DNA of 64,000 nucleotides from Cordia subcordata (taxonomy: Eukaryota > Streptophyta > Magnoliopsida > Boraginales > Cordiaceae), in NCBI GenBank assembly GCA_028554755.1, contig JAPTOF010000007.1:19339001-19403000 (forward strand), written 5' to 3'. Numbering within the stretch: the first letter of the stretch is position 1; every line of letters starts with the position of its first letter. Under the pieces are notes generated by a model. That model was not told where the DNA came from. It worked only from the letters and a program-made list of their open reading frames with translations, and did no database searches. A program made the position numbers and the translations under genes. Below, one piece after another: positions 35,275 to 49,259 of the stretch.

Positions 35275-35415
35275 GTCTAAAAACTGGAGTCGTTACTTTC
35301 TACCTCTAATCACCTATATTAATCATTAATGATAATATAAAATTTTGAATTTTTGTCAAATAAAAAAAGTTTAAACACTTTAGCTAAAATTAGAATTATT
35401 TGTTTAATATTAGGA

Positions 35416-35446
<31 letters not shown>

Positions 35447-36140
35447 AGTGTGTGTTTTGTAAACATTTATCTTTGTTTACGTGAAAAAACATTATTATCA
35501 AAATAACATTTGCATTTTTTAACTTTTTAGGTTTATAAACGGGGATGACCACCTCTAAATTAGAGGCTGTAGTATCTATCTTTAATATATTTTGTTGAAT
35601 TCTATTGAAATAAAAAGATTTAAGCATCGTAGCTAAAAAAATTAGGAATAATTAGAATATAAAACTATTTTTTTCTGAACTTAGAATTACTTGTTATTTT
35701 TAATTAGAATTATACATTTGATATTAATCATAGTTACACGAAAAAACCTTTTTATCATTTGAATTTTTTTTTAAATCTTTTTTTTTCCTTTTTTGTGTGT
35801 GTGTGTAAATCTAGAGATGGAAGAGGTCTTCTCTGGCTAGAGAAACGGCACTGTTTGGCTCTAATTTAGAGAAAGAATTTTCTGTCTGTGAATTGATCAA
35901 ATAAAAATATATTTATACATAGATAAATATCGTGAACAACAAAGTCTGGAGATTAGAACAATTACTTTCTACCTCTAACTACCAATGTTAATGATCAATG
36001 ATAACATAATTTTGAGTTCTATTAAGATAATGAAGATTTAAACACTTTGATTAAGAAGATTATCTAATAATTAGTACAAAAAAGTTAATTTCTTTCAGGA
36101 TTAACATTATTCCTTTTTAATTATAATTATACATTCGATA
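35275..36140. repeat. Diverged direct repeat (about 660 bp apart)
   Basis: 35275-35410 and 35940-36080 share GTCTGGAG/ACTGGAGTCG, TTACTTTCTACCTCTAA, ATTAATCATTAATGATAA and the following TTTAAACACTTT.  A third partial match is at about 35590-35700. No ORF and no recognised family. Confidence 0.55.
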
Positions 36141-36798
36141 TTTATTATTGTTACTCAAAAAGTATTATTATCAATAACTATTGATGTGTGTAATTAGAGC
36201 TAGAAGAAAATGATTATAATTTTTGGACTTAATTGATTCTAATAAATCTATAGCAATTTTTTTAAAGAATTTTATATATTTAAAGACGGAAATCGCTCTT
36301 TAGATTAGAGATAGTAACTCCACATATGCCATCTCTAATTGATGACTATTATCTTTAAAAAGAAATAATTTTACTTATATTTTCTATCGCAATTCTATTT
36401 TCCATCTAATTGGATTTGGTCATTAATTGGTCAAGAAATAATAGTTGAACTTTTTTTCATCACAACTCGTCTCTATTTAAAATTTGATTTTTTTCTTCTC
36501 TAATTTCGTCTTCATGTTCCATTTTCAAGTGATCGTAAATGTCAATATAATTAATCGAGGTAAATATAAGTATCGAAAATGATCGTTTAGCTACCAATAT
36601 AACTTATCGAGAGTTGCCGCTCAAAAATAAATAAATAAATAACTAATCGAGAGTTAATTAAATTTATTTTGACCCACGAACAAAGATGTGCCAATAAGCA
36701 GGTAACCAAAAGCTGGCCAAGTCTAATCGCGTTGACTGTGACTATATATGCAAAAGATGCTTTTTAGTTGCAACCGAAGTATCCACCACATTTTACGA

Positions 36799-37022
36799 TG
36801 AGCCTGTCTTGATTGGCTGTTTTTAATGAAAATCACTTTTTTTTAAAAAAATATATTTTTTTGCCACAAGTATTTAAATTAAATTTTAAAAAAAACTCTG
36901 GAAAAAAAATCGATTTCAACTTTTTTTTAAAGTTAGAAATTTTTATCTTATCAAAAAGCTTTTTTTTTTCAAAAATCTTAAAAAAAGAAAAACGCTTTTA
37001 AGAAAAACCAATCCGAACGGAT
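36799..37022. mobile_element. MITE family C (Tourist-like), copy 5
   Basis: Ends GAGCCTGTCTTGATTGGC and, inverted, GGATCCGTTCGGATTGG, with the A/T-arm interior of the family. It lies 275 bp beyond the fimbrin stop codon. Confidence 0.6.
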
Positions 37023-37296
37023 CCATATCTCTGTAAAAATAAAGCCTTGTCCAGTTTGTGATGCCACTCTTGCCTTGTGAAAAAATAACATACAAGCAAG
37101 AAAAGAAAATGCCTTTCTGGTATTACACAGATGCATGTTTCTATTCACAAGTGTATTTGCCTCGGCAAAATTGCAGTCAGAAACATTCTATTTCTACAAA
37201 GCCCCCATTCCATTCACTACAAATCATCTTAAAAATCTCAATGTGCAATTCTGGATAAATCATCAAATCAGAATAACAAGCCATCTACAATTTGCT

Positions 37297-40200
37297 TTAA
37301 TCGGTTGACGACTCTGAAGAAGAATCGTCCATCGTTGAGTTCGATGATGTATCGATCACGCTTCCACTCTCACTATCTGATGATCCATATTGTCGTTCGT
37401 CGGCCGGTTGTTTCAAGTACCAGTACATTACACTTGCTGTGAGTGTTAGCATCATCTTTTGATTTACCTAATCAGAGATACGATCAAATATCAGATATTT
37501 ACACACAAACATAACAGACTATAACATCCTTCACGACCGAAATGCACATGGCCCGATGGAACAACTATAAAGGTGAGATGAGACGGTGAAATTATAATTA
37601 AGATTACCTCCATTATGTCCTCCGGAAGTAAGAATATCGAACATCCAAGCTTCCTTGCAGTGCTGATGATATATGTAGCATTCATCTTCTTTTCCTCCTC
37701 TGCGTTAGATCAAATTTGCAAAGCCATAAGAAACTATTTCTAAACAGTTACAATATTTCAGGCATTCAGAAGCACTAAATAACTGCATCAAGAGGGTACA
37801 CATTTCTGAATTATTTCAAATTGCCCTGTAGTCAAATGGACTACATAAGTTGATAGCTGAAGGATCTATTGGCTGATAGATAAGCTATTCACACAATGCC
37901 AATATCCTAGACATCTAGAACTACTTGATGGTCGCCATAACGTTTTAGCAAGGCATTACCGTAGAACAGTATTTATGTACCTTTAGATATCCATTGACCT
38001 TTGTATGTGCAGCAAATCTGTCCATAAAATGAAATTCTGCAGGATATTCTTAAATCCTAAAATGTCCATTTTTCTAAGATTGCTATTATGTAAGTCAATA
38101 CAAAGAACACAATAAATAGAGAGTTGTAACAAATGACTATCAGGTTCAAACAAGTGATTAAAGTTACCAAAGTTAAATATAAACTGAAGAAAAAACAGCA
38201 AAAGCCAAGAGCAAGGCCCTGAACGTTCTGACGTGAAGTACAAATAAACAAGGATTGGTATAAGGAATCTGTTGTAACTTGTACAGGAGAACTTTGACTT
38301 ACCATTTGATCCTTTTGTAACTAAACTCCAATTAACTGCTCGAGAGGACACGGCACTAAGCAGCTCGAGGAAAAAGATGCCAGATGACAAATTCTTGTCC
38401 TGTAAATGCAAATGTTAAACCTTCTAAAAACTAATAATTGCCAAAAACTAATGACTTCACGCATATCCTAATCAAGGGAACTACTGTCATAGGAGAGGTC
38501 TTTAATCTTTGCAATGTGTGAAGTGAATGTCCAGGCTTCTTTAGTCTAAGTGTTACTTGAATGCATGACTCGCCGTTATCATGACTGAATAATGTCTGCA
38601 ATTCCAAATGGGAACTGTTGCATTCTGTATCTTCACTGACGATTCTTACAGCATATTAATATGCACGGGGATGCAATTGAATTACGACCCTGAAGCTTCT
38701 GAAGTTGATCATAAGCTCAATGAGCACATGCCACCCAAGAGTTTCAAGGATGATTCAGTTATAAGGATATATATGATATATGAGTTTTCTCATAGAATAG
38801 AATATAAATTTTGTCAATGCAATATGCCTGGATAGGTAATGTAACTTTTTCGATGTTTAGAGAATTTAATTGTTCCAAATCTCCATCTGTCTTAGAATTT
38901 ATTTTTTGGAATACATATCCTCAAGGAATTCATGAAATGAATTCCATGCCACAAGAGTTGCCAAATACTATGTAATTTTGTTGCACTATATTTCAAAATA
39001 CATAATTTTATTTATCCATATAACAGAAATGGCCCATCAACATACTGATTAATAATAAATGTATTGAGCCTCCAATTAACAAAAAAGTTTCATGCTTGCT
39101 CTATTTGTTAGTAATTCTATTGCGTTATGGTATTTCGAAAATGATAAATGCTTTTAATGAATAGTCTCATATTTTCTTGTCTCAATGGGCATGACCTTGC
39201 ACTACCTCTTATGCTATATGCATCATCAGCGAAAGACTGAAAACAACAGCATTTCAAATTGATTGCCAAAGATTGGTATATACTCCCTACAAAAGATAAG
39301 CTCATGAATGCACTTCATTCAAAGTCAGTGAAGTTAGGTGATACCTTAAAACTGGCCATTTGAGTCTGGCCCCTTGAGGTCCTCACTTTGGTATTAGCCC
39401 ACTCCAGAATGTCAGAATCCATAATTTCCTTACCACGGGAATGGAATCTCAAGTTCTTTAAAAGCTGAAGCATGTTGTATCGCATCAACTGCCATAGATA
39501 AGCTGAAAAAGAAATTGAAGACATCCTTTCATCAACTTTACATAATGATTATACTTGTTTGAAAAATCTAAATGTTACGAAATGTATTGCCTTGTATCAC
39601 AAGCTGATGAGATAATTAATTCCTCTTATCAACCGTAAAATGCAAGGAGCACATACCCAATATTAATTTCTTATTTCCCTGAACTATGTCATTTCCCGCA
39701 ATGTTAACTAGGGAAAACTTCAATTGTTTCCCAATTTTGACAACTTGATTACAGTTTTCTACTTTCCGGAATGGCATCTTAATTGGAGGTTTAGAAGCAA
39801 TTTTCCAATTCACAATCCCTGGTGACATCTTGTCGAGGGTCTCCAAAAGTATCCATCTGCAGATAAATAAGAGTTGATTTAGAGAATGTCAACAAGATAA
39901 AGTCAATGTATCCCTTGACAACCTTGCATTATTTTGAATTAAACCAAATTCAGAATTTTCAAGGCAGTCCTCAAGATATTTTGAGAAGAAGACAGAAGTT
40001 GACTCAAGGCCATACTCATTTTCATGCGAACAACTCGAATTTTTAAATCATTAAAGATGAAGATTCCAACATGGAATGGAAAAGGTGAACTCATGCACTT
40101 GATATCACACTCACCCATTTCTAAGATCTTCAAAGACATTGTCAATGTTTGAATTTCCAAAACTGTTAAGCCAGAAGCGAAATGCCTTCTCCTCTCTGGA

Positions 40201-43200
40201 GATTTGGGTGTCATCTGGTGAAGTTTCCAGAAAAGATATATGATTTGTCTGAGTAGAAAGGCCATTCCTACAAACAGAAGCTTATGATTAGCACACATAA
40301 AGTCAATTGTTTGGCAGAAGTAAAAACAAATAGATGCCAAGTGCAAATATACATAGTTATTATAGCAATCAACCATAACATAGAAAAAAGATTATTTTTG
40401 AGTAACACTTAATGATCTGCAATCCCAAGGGAAAGAGACAAAAGCAGATTAAAAAACAGTATATACTAACTTAATGACCAAATGCACGTCTACTGGGATA
40501 GCCGGTAAACAAAATGCTCTCTTGTTAAACAAAGTGCTCTCCGACTGCAGGAATAGACAAATATTGTCCTTAAGGACCTTCACTACACCAATTACTGCGG
40601 CAGAGGCTTCCAAGAATTGTTATCTGTGCTACAGTGAATTTTAACATATGATGCAAGTAAATAAACACTCAACAGCAGGAAAGAAAAAAGACTATATATA
40701 TTCCAAAGCAATTGACTGGAGAGATTGCTGGAGTCTCACTTTATGAGTAACAACTGAAATTATTTGAGACACTGAAATTAGGATTTCCATAGTAACAAAA
40801 TTGGATGATATTACTTTACAGGAATTAAGTTTCTTTAGTATCTCACCTATGCTGGAAAATATGCGCCACAAATGCAAGATTGAGATTCGGGGAGCCTTCT
40901 ATTATATCTTTTGCTGTTAAATATCTTTTGCAGCCCATCCTGTCTGCATGTTCAAGAACTAACTTGGCTCTTTCAAGATGATCTTTCACTGACAACATAG
41001 ATGGATTAGTGTGTTCCGGGGCAAGAATATTTAGCAGATGGGCATAAGCCTCTGCATCCTGCATAAATCCAAAAGCAAAGTATAAGCATAATTTCTTCCA
41101 GTGATAAGTAAGTTGCTAAAATTGAAACTTTAATAGCTTCTGCACACCTTTACATCTGAAGAGAAGTTCGTCACTGTCTTCTTATACCCTGCTTTTTTCA
41201 ATTGATAATTCATCCACCTAAGTAAAAGTTTCTCTGGTGCTAGACTCATCAATTCTTCTAGATCCTGGTATCACATAGAAGGAGATAAGTTGTGGATTCT
41301 TGGTGCAGGATATGTAACTGTGAAAGCATAAGCCTGACGAAACATTTACACACCTTACTATCATCCACCAGTTCCACCAACTGAGGTGTCTTGTTCAAAT
41401 TGAGGTCTGCTAATAATTGTATCTGGAACAAGATGCACATTGGACAAAATTTGTAAAGATACGGGCAATAAAATCATGTAACTAGCATTTTGTGAGTTCT
41501 TTTATTTTTTTTCTCTGTTTTCTAAAGCTGCCACTTGTTGCAATTTTATTTTATTTTATTAAAAAAAGTACCTTAATGATTTGTGATATCAACCCAAGTA
41601 CAAGATGCCTCTGAAAAGGACAAGAGAAGTAATTTAGTTATCTATTGAGAGAAAGGTTAGAAAACTACAATAAGATATCCATCCAGTATAACGCTGAACC
41701 ACAGAGATCAAGATATCATGTAATATTGAGAGTTAACCTCGGTTTATGAAAGTGAACAAGTCACTGGATGACAATTTTTGCCAGATAATCATCACACAGA
41801 ATCATGACAGAGACAATAGTAATCAATATGGTTCAACCTGAAAACTGAAGGACATTGTGAATCACAGATAACCGGTAACTGAGACCTCAGTATCACGATA
41901 GCATGGAATCAATATTGTCCTGCAATGCCTATGATAATGTAGGACGAGATGGGATTCTTTAAGCCCATGGAAGACAAGTTCCAAAATGAAGTTTCAAAAG
42001 CTTTTCCCAGGTATCTAAAATAACAGAAGATGAAGAGTGAAAGTGCTTCTTAAGCCTATACATGAAGATATTATGGCCAAGCTAGAGGCCAAGTTAAAAG
42101 CTTTAGCACCAGAACGATCAACTCTGTTGTGCATGAGACTATTGTGAGGAGGAACATACACATGAGAAAACCTTTGCTTGAACTGAATGGATAACGGTGG
42201 TAAAGCAACAAACTTCGTGTAATCTCACATTAGTCATAGACATGATTTGCTAAGATCTTATTTTTCAGATCACAATGTGCAGCCTCCAGGACCAGAAGAT
42301 TTGTTACACTTAAAGGCAATCATGCATTGATATCTGGGAATTCCCTCCACATACGAGCCACATACACCAGATGCAGGGTAAGACAGAAGAAAATAAGTTT
42401 ATTCTAAATTAATCCGAAGATGCCATAAAATAACCAAATGAAATGCAGAGAGGGTCTATTTGATATCACTGGTGTTTTTTTATCAATATTCATGAAATTG
42501 TATCTAAATATGAAAGATGCATACCCTGCCCTCAATCAAGTCTTGAGTTCCTATATTAACCAAAGTACATCCAATCGCCTTGGCAGAATTGAGGCACAGG
42601 GTGTGGTTCTCATTCCTTTCCCATGGATTAAGCACCCTCTTTGTATTGATTGCTCGTTCATCAATTGTTCCAGGTACAGCCACATTGATAAGCTTGCTGA
42701 AATAAACAACTTCCATCATGTTACTTGATTTAAACAACAACGAAGCATCAGAAATTTCTAGCACTAGTAACATGAATCTTTTGCAGCCATGGATTATTAC
42801 CAGATAAGAACTCCATCTTTAGCAATCTCAAATATATCATTAGTTGAAGGGTCAATTGGAAGGTATTTCTTTAAGAACTGATCTTCTGCTAGGTAATTAT
42901 TGATATGTGCAACATAAGATGCCTTCTCAGGTTCACTAATTGTGTGAAGCAAAGTAGAAGTGGGAGACTTCAAGAATGCAGATGAGTTCTTTGCGCCACT
43001 CCCCATTCTCGCTGTTGCGTGCGCCTGGAGCTTCAAGTACACCTGACAAACAATAAACAAAGTTCTCTCATTAACAGAAAAGATCACAAAATACGCAAAG
43101 ACTATTTCAATAAATTAATCTTTTAGTCAAGATGCTCGGCTTTTCTAGGTACTTGAGCATACTTGATCTCCGTTATGTTTGATTTTCTTTCCCGGAAGCA

Positions 43201-44030
43201 TTATTTGTTTTTTTCCCAATTCTTGCAATACTTATCGAGCTACGAGAACTCAAACTTTTTGAAAATCAACATCTCAAAAGAATGTTGAAAATTCACAAAG
43301 TTTAGCTCCACAAAATCAACAGAAAATGTTTAGATTAACAATTAAGCCACAGAAATCTACACAAATATAATAAACAGAAACAACATTAGATCAACTGAGT
43401 CCAGAAACTTACAAGCTTTGTTAATATCTAACAAAAGAGAATTAAAAAGATGAAGTAAAACTGATCATATAGATCAACACAAACAGAAACATTTTCATCT
43501 TTTCTCATAAGAATCGCCAAAAATTTAGAATCAAGTAAGATTTTTTTCACATTTTTCACAAAAAGTAAGCAATGATAGCAGATTAATCAGATTTTTCGCA
43601 AACCTTTTCATAAAAGATAAGCAAAAAATGCAGATTCAAGTCAAGCTTAGATTACACTTTCCATCTCTCAAGTGCATGAATCTTACCCGAAGAAAGAGCT
43701 CGAAATCAACTTCTTCGTCTAAATTCTCGTACGAATCGCGAAGAAACGAAGCTCTCTCCTCCTCCGTCAAATTCTCTCCGACGTGTTTTAGTCTCGACAT
43801 TTTCAACGGCAAGTCCGCCACCTTTAAACCTCCGCTTTCTCTCCTCATCGCCAAGAACTGCACCAAATTAAATCATCAAAAGTGAAAATTTCAACAAAAC
43901 GAAAACTTAAGAAAATAAAAAATAAAGAAAAACACAAACTGACATGAGATTTCAAGCTGCGGAGCTCAACTTGAGTGAACTGATTCTGCAGCCATGGATC
44001 GGATACGAGCACGCCTACGTACGCTGCCAT
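37297..44030 (-). CDS. FIM: Plant fimbrin (plastin-type actin-bundling protein)
   Basis: Fourteen exons (minus strand): 44030-43944, 43857-43687, 43042-42801, 42696-42525, 41610-41572, 41422-41354, 41264-41148, 41058-40847, 40267-40115, 39856-39657, 39502-39345, 38399-38303, 37699-37608, 37467-37297. All introns are GT-AG and phases join to 660 codons (659 aa), normal for plant fimbrins. The start [20 protein letters not shown] and the EF-hand-like region (about 1-86) match the family. Four calponin-homology domains follow: about 125-242 ([19 protein letters not shown]), 267-372 ([15 protein letters not shown]), 393-500 ([13 protein letters not shown]) and 516-625 (ILEWANTKV). The tail is acidic and Ser-rich. 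Fimbrins cross-link actin filaments in the cytoplasm. Intron 4 is the longest at 914 bp. No disabling change was seen. Confidence 0.96.
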
Positions 44031-44164
44031 TTTCTAAATTCAAAAAAAAATGGCAAATTTTGAATTTAATTAATTTCCTGTGGTTTCTCTCACTAGAGCT
44101 AATGCTTGCTTTCTCTCACTAAAAGGAGTTTCAGTGAGAGACAGTTTAAAGAGAGAAGGCGGTG

Positions 44165-44189
44165 GAGAGAGAGAGAGAGAGAGAGAGAG
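44165..44189 (-). promoter_or_regulatory. (GA)n/(TC)n tract in the fimbrin leader
   Basis: About 12 dinucleotide units, 135-160 bp upstream of the fimbrin ATG; pyrimidine-rich on the sense strand. Probably part of the 5' UTR or core promoter. Confidence 0.6.
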
Positions 44190-44199
44190 TCTAACAGTG

Positions 44200-47100
44200 T
44201 GGGACTGGAGCGGAGCTGTCAGAGTTCAAATATGTTTGGAGCAAGGAAATTCAAATAATGACCGTTTTGTCGCCCCAGCTTCACTTTACTTAAGTTCAAA
44301 CTAAAACGTTCGTTAAACAGGAGATTATTTATTATTAGTTTTCGAGTTTGGTTTTCTCAACGTTAAATAATTTATTTAATCCCTTATTTGTGATCCTTTT
44401 AATAATTAAGTTTATTATCTTTAAACTGTGATAATTCAATCTTTAATTTTATAGTTAGTAACATCGTTAGTTCTGAATTCAAAAATTGTCAAAAAAATAA
44501 CATATTCCAATCCGTTATCGTTGCAATTCGTGATGTCATTAATCTCTTATTTTTGCAATTTGTGACACTATCAGTCCAAGGGCATTGTTTTTTTTGACTT
44601 TTTTAGTTTAAGACTAATAATATCACAAATTATAAAGATAAAAAATTGAATTATCATGTATTAGAAATAAAGGACTTAATTATAAAAATAGTACGTGATA
44701 AAGTCATTCATCCCATTTTACATACGGTCTTTTTTAATGAGTGCCACGTACGAGAGGAATCGTGATCTCAACGTAACACCAGTAAATTAATATTTTCATT
44801 AATATTAAGTTTTATTATTTTTAATCATTATCACATTAAATTTAACATTTTTTGCTCAAAATTTAGGTTATATTCAATGGGGTAAATTTTTATATATATA
44901 AACTCATTTAATTGACTTTAATAAATGCAACACTATATACAAAATGGTTTCCAAATAAACAATTATCGTTGGTTATTGTTAGGAAAAGATGTGGTCCCCA
45001 CGTGCTAAAAAGCTTGTTGTTTGAATGGTACAAGAAAGAGAAAGATGTTTGTATGGTGGGAAAAAGGGGTTTGTACTTGATGGCCACATTTACTAGCCAA
45101 TCTTTCTAGCGTTACAATCACATGGATTGGTTCTTATGGCTCAAAAGGTTATTAGGTGATTTTACCAATTTTTTGTGTGATTACTTTCCATCAAAGTGAA
45201 GATTTTATGTTCTAGATGTGAAATTGATGCCCATGAAGGGCGCAAAGTGTCTCCTTTAATCTCATTAAAAGAATCGATATGGTGTGATTGATCGAATAGT
45301 CAAAATTATGAGGTACCATTACTTACCATTTGATCGATGCCACAATTTATTTGAGAATTTGTCTAGATATTCTAATTTTTAGCTGATTTTGTTTTGCAGG
45401 TCTAGGATAATTTAAAATAATTTTTTTCTCCTCTTTCTGGTCCTTAATAAAAACATATAGGGTAAATATCACTCTACCCTTAATGGTTCCCACATTTTAA
45501 CGGGTGATATACATTTGAGGACTATACGAGTGGTTCGCACCTATTTTAAACTATAAGAAGATACATACACTTCTAACAAATTATAAAGGAGTAGAGTGTT
45601 ACTATCAAAAACATGTTTAACCAAAAAGAATTTAAACTCTTCTTAATTAATTAGCTATATTATGAATGAATTTAATAAAATTTGACCAATAAATGATGCC
45701 CAAAATATAGGCAGAAACTTTAATAATCTCTTAGAAATTTAATGTTGTCCCTTCAACTGCATGGTGTTTTAAATAATTAGAAAAGTTGTGGTCCCTAAAT
45801 GTGTTTGTTTACTTAATCACGTACTTTATTACTACAGTTTAGCAATTAATTTTAGCTAACAGAGTGTAATGATGCTAGACAAACAAGGGCAACTGAAAGG
45901 TCGTAGGGGGCCTAGTTTGTTGGGGGTTAAGTGTTCTTATAGCATCAAGAAATTTGCAAAAGAAAAAGGCAAATAAGCAAATCAATAATTCTCCACACAA
46001 AACTACTGGTAAAATTGAAAGTATTCTTCTTTAAAGGAAAGGATTCAATAAACGCAGCTTGTTTCCGCTTCTTATAAGATTCAAACTTAGATCAGATTGT
46101 CAAAGGTTTGTCTTAATTTATTTTAAAAAAATACATCTACAAATATGGCATTTTTATATTTTTACATATATTTATAATGACTTTTAAAAAAATACAAATA
46201 CAAAAAATAAAAACGTAGTGCTTTTCTGATAAAAGTCACTAATTTGAACTTATAAAAAGTAGTTTTTATATTTTTATAAAAATTAAATTTTCCCTGATTT
46301 AAAGCATGTGTAATGCATATATTATAAAATTTATAATTTTAAAATGGATATAAAAATAATCCTTAATATAAATTTCTTTTCAAATCTGGTGGGCATTCTC
46401 GTCATTTGAGATATTGGGAGGATTAGGTTGTCATTTTTCAAATTTGAGGCCCACGTAGAGAAAGATGACTTGCTTTAAGAAAAAGTTGAATAGTAGATAA
46501 CGTAACGGCTATTTTGAATCCTTCGATGTCAACACTCAACAAAACAGGTATTAAACGGGAATAGAGGAATGCTTTGCAGTTTGAATTACCCAGTTGAGCC
46601 AGCTATATCATGAAGTTAATCGATGTGCTAATTAACTTGTAAATTTGAACCTTTGCAAACCTAAAAGGTTTGGACTTTTGTCCCAATAGATTGGGCCCTC
46701 CGTGGTTTTTTGTAATAATGTGTCGACTAGTTAATTAGTGAACTTGGTCATTAGGTCTCATTTATTTGAAAAATTTACACGTCGACTTCGAGAATTTTTG
46801 GAGAACAATACTCAAAAGATTTCCTCCTTTGCTAAAACGGTCACTCATTAGTTCGGTTTAACCTTCTTAAAAATATTAATATTTGTAACGAAAGAGTTGC
46901 TAGATTTACGTTTCGATAAAAGACTAAACACAAGGACCAAACAAAGAAATTGCACTTAAAGGAAGCATTATGTTGAATAAACAGCCAGTAAATGAACATT
47001 GATGGACTCCACTACCAAAAAAGTAGGGGTGTAGAAGAAATCAGAAAAACCACAAAATTCGATTCAGCCTAATTGAATCGACAGTAAACCATTAGTTTTT

Positions 47101-47616
47101 AACAAAATTCGGTTGGTTATAGTTTTAATTTTTAAAAATTGTTTTGGAAGGTTCGGTTAACGGTTCAAAGGGTCAAAACCACGGTTAAACCGAACCGCCC
47201 ACATATATTACTATTATATGTATTAATAAATATTTGGAAAGTATATCTATAGGTGTTAGCCATTATGCACTAGGGCTCTAAACAAAAGCCAAACATTTCT
47301 TTGCACCACTAATGCGCCTAATGTTTCATCAATCTCACTCATCTCATTATCTCAGGTAAATTCTAATCTGTAATTTTTAATCTTTAATCTCTAATCTCTA
47401 ACCTCTAATCTTGATTTCTCTAATCTCTTAATCGATGAATGAAGCATGATTGCATGGTTCTCACTTTGGAAAAAGAAGTTTTGAATTATTATTTAAAGGA
47501 ATTAACAGTCTAAGAATCACCCAAAAATTGGACCACATCGGTCGAAATTTCATCTTCAAACCGATTGAAAAAATCTGTACTTTGTAGAAATGATGCTCCT
47601 ACGAAACACTATACAT
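44200..47616. other. Intergenic, no gene seen
   Basis: AT-rich. The stretch 44340-44700 resembles 20890-21130 in wording (runs of CTTATTTTTGCAATTTGTGA-like phrases), probably two diverged copies of one repeat. A weak inverted repeat bounds about 45460-45615. No coding sequence recognised. Confidence 0.45.
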
Positions 47617-47752
47617 TGTACTGTGTGTGAACAGAATGCTCGTGCAGTACATAACAATACTTATGTTCAAAATTTTTATATTATAGGTTCAAATTTTTAT
47701 ATTAGACGTTTAAAATTCTTATATTATATGTTTAAAACTCTTATATTAAGCT

Positions 47753-48486
47753 TGTAATGAGCCAAGCCTAACTACTTGTCCGCCACCAAATTTGGGCCTA
47801 AACAACTGGCCAAAAATGATTAAATCGATGATGACAATAATAGTGAATTCAAGTCATTATAAAGTGCACACAATTCTTATACAGAACCAATGTGGGATGG
47901 GGTGTTACAAACTCTCCTTTTAAACATGCGATGTCCTTGTCTGAGGCCAAACACAAACAAAATTGAACCACAGCCCAGAATTCCAAGTAGCATGGAATCT
48001 ACCCAGAGCCTACTCTAATACTACCTATAACGACCCAAGCCCAACTACTTGCCCCTATAACGACCCAAGTTCAACTACGGGTATGCCCTTACACTTGAGC
48101 CTAATCAACTGGCCCAAAATGCTTAAGCATGTGATGAAAGTAGTAGTGAATCCAAACTATTATAAAGTGCACATAAATCTCATACAGAACTGATGTAGGG
48201 TGGGGCATTACAGACTCTCCTCGTTAAGGATGCAACGTCCTCACCGCGGTCCAAACATAAACAGAACAAAACCACATTCCAAGACTCGAGGCAGCGTAGA
48301 ATTTGCCCAGAGCCCGCTCTGATACCACTTGTAACGACCCATACCCAACTGTTGGCCTACCATCATACTTGAACCTAACCAACTGGCCCAAAATGTTTAA
48401 GCCGGTGATAACAGTAGCAGTGAACTCAAGCCAATTGGTTAGGCTTAAGTGTGACGAAAGGCCAATAGCTGGCCTAAGTCATTACA
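47753..48486 (-). mobile_element. TRIM retroelement array with target duplication AAGCT
   Basis: LTR-like units start TGTAA(C/T)GA and end (G/A)TTACA: LTR1 47753-47909 (157 bp), LTR2 48026-48212 (157 bp plus a 30-bp internal duplication, TG mutated to TA), LTR3 from 48330. They are separated by interiors of only about 117 bp, each with a purine tract beside one LTR (minus strand AACGAGGAGAGTC) and, in the right one, an iMet primer site (TGGTATCAGAGC on the minus strand at 48313-48326). LTR3 is followed by an inverted copy of its own first 57 bp, ending at 48486. AAGCT occurs at 47748-47752 and 48487-48491. Non-coding; it would need proteins from another element to move. Confidence 0.85.
48330..48486. 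repeat. Palindromic end of the TRIM array
   Basis: The first about 57 bp (TGTAACGACCCATACCC...AACTGGC) recur inverted as the last about 57 bp (GCCAATTGGTTAGGC...ATTACA), separated by about 42 bp. Similarity is high but imperfect. Confidence 0.8.
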
Positions 48487-48509
48487 AAGCTATAAATATA
48501 TTCATAATT

Positions 48510-48898
48510 TTGAATTAAGTTCAAAATTATTAAGAGTTTTGAACATATAATGTAAGAATTTTGAACATGTAATATAAGAGTTTTGAACATAATATAATCT
48601 ACAAGCATGTAATATAAGAGTTTTGAACATAGAGTATAAAATTTATGATATTATAATTTTTATTTTGTGAACTTACTTTTAAACTTTTGAACTTATAATA
48701 TAAGAATTTTGAATATATAATATAAGAATTTTGAACATTTAATATAAAAGTTTTGAACATAGAATATAAATTTATGAGATTATAATTTTTATTTTGTAAA
48801 CTTGCTTTTAAACTTTTGAACATATAATATAATAATTTTGAACATGTTTACAGCTTAATATAAGAGTTTTGAACCTATAATATAAAAATTTTGAACAC
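48510..48898. repeat. 20-bp AT minisatellite
   Basis: Irregular head-to-tail repeats of a unit close to ATATAAGAGTTTTGAACATA, broken by two copies of a block containing ATTATAATTTTTATTTTGT. Direct repeats without uniform spacers. Confidence 0.85.
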
Positions 48899-49259
48899 AT
48901 ATACTATTATGTACTGTGCGTGCATACTATTCACGCATAGTATGATGTGCAATATTCATGCAAAATACTATATATATGGTGAACAGTGTAAGTATTACAT
49001 AAAAGAATACTCCGATACTGGAAATCCAATCAAAGTTGCAGTCAATGCAACGTATGTTACTGGAAAAGTGCCGTACAATGTAAACAATATTTTGAAACAT
49101 GCAAGCTCATTGAGATGGGCGGTGAAGAAATTTACAAAATACTCAACGTTCCATCCCTATCTCTCACGTGTCCATCAGAAACATCATCAATCATGTTTCA
49201 ACGCTGACCTTTAATGGTCACATTAATAAGAATTTAACTTTCTTAAATCAGGGTTTCTA

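Larger units (their letters stand above)
47617..48943. mobile_element. Inverted-repeat element made of AT minisatellite arms, with a TRIM inside
   Basis: The left arm (47617-47752) and right arm (about 48492-48943) are inverted relatives. From the outside in both read GTACTGTG/GTACTGYRCG, TATGTACTG, then repeats of a 20-bp unit close to TATAAGAATTTTGAACATRT. The right arm is longer because the unit was multiplied (about 14 copies by eye, plus two copies of a longer AT block). No ORF. The TRIM array at 47753-48486 occupies its centre. Confidence 0.7.

Noticed and set aside
41611..42524. An extra gene or cryptic exon in fimbrin intron 4
   Set aside because: The flanking exons join in frame without it, and no open fimbrin-like sequence was found inside.
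45460..45615. Short inverted-repeat element
   Set aside because: The arms (GGTAAATATCACTCTACCC and its partner) match only weakly and no flanking duplication was found.
48510..48898. CRISPR-like array of short repeats
   Set aside because: The 20-bp units lie head to tail without unique spacers of constant size, in an AT-rich plant sequence. It is a minisatellite.
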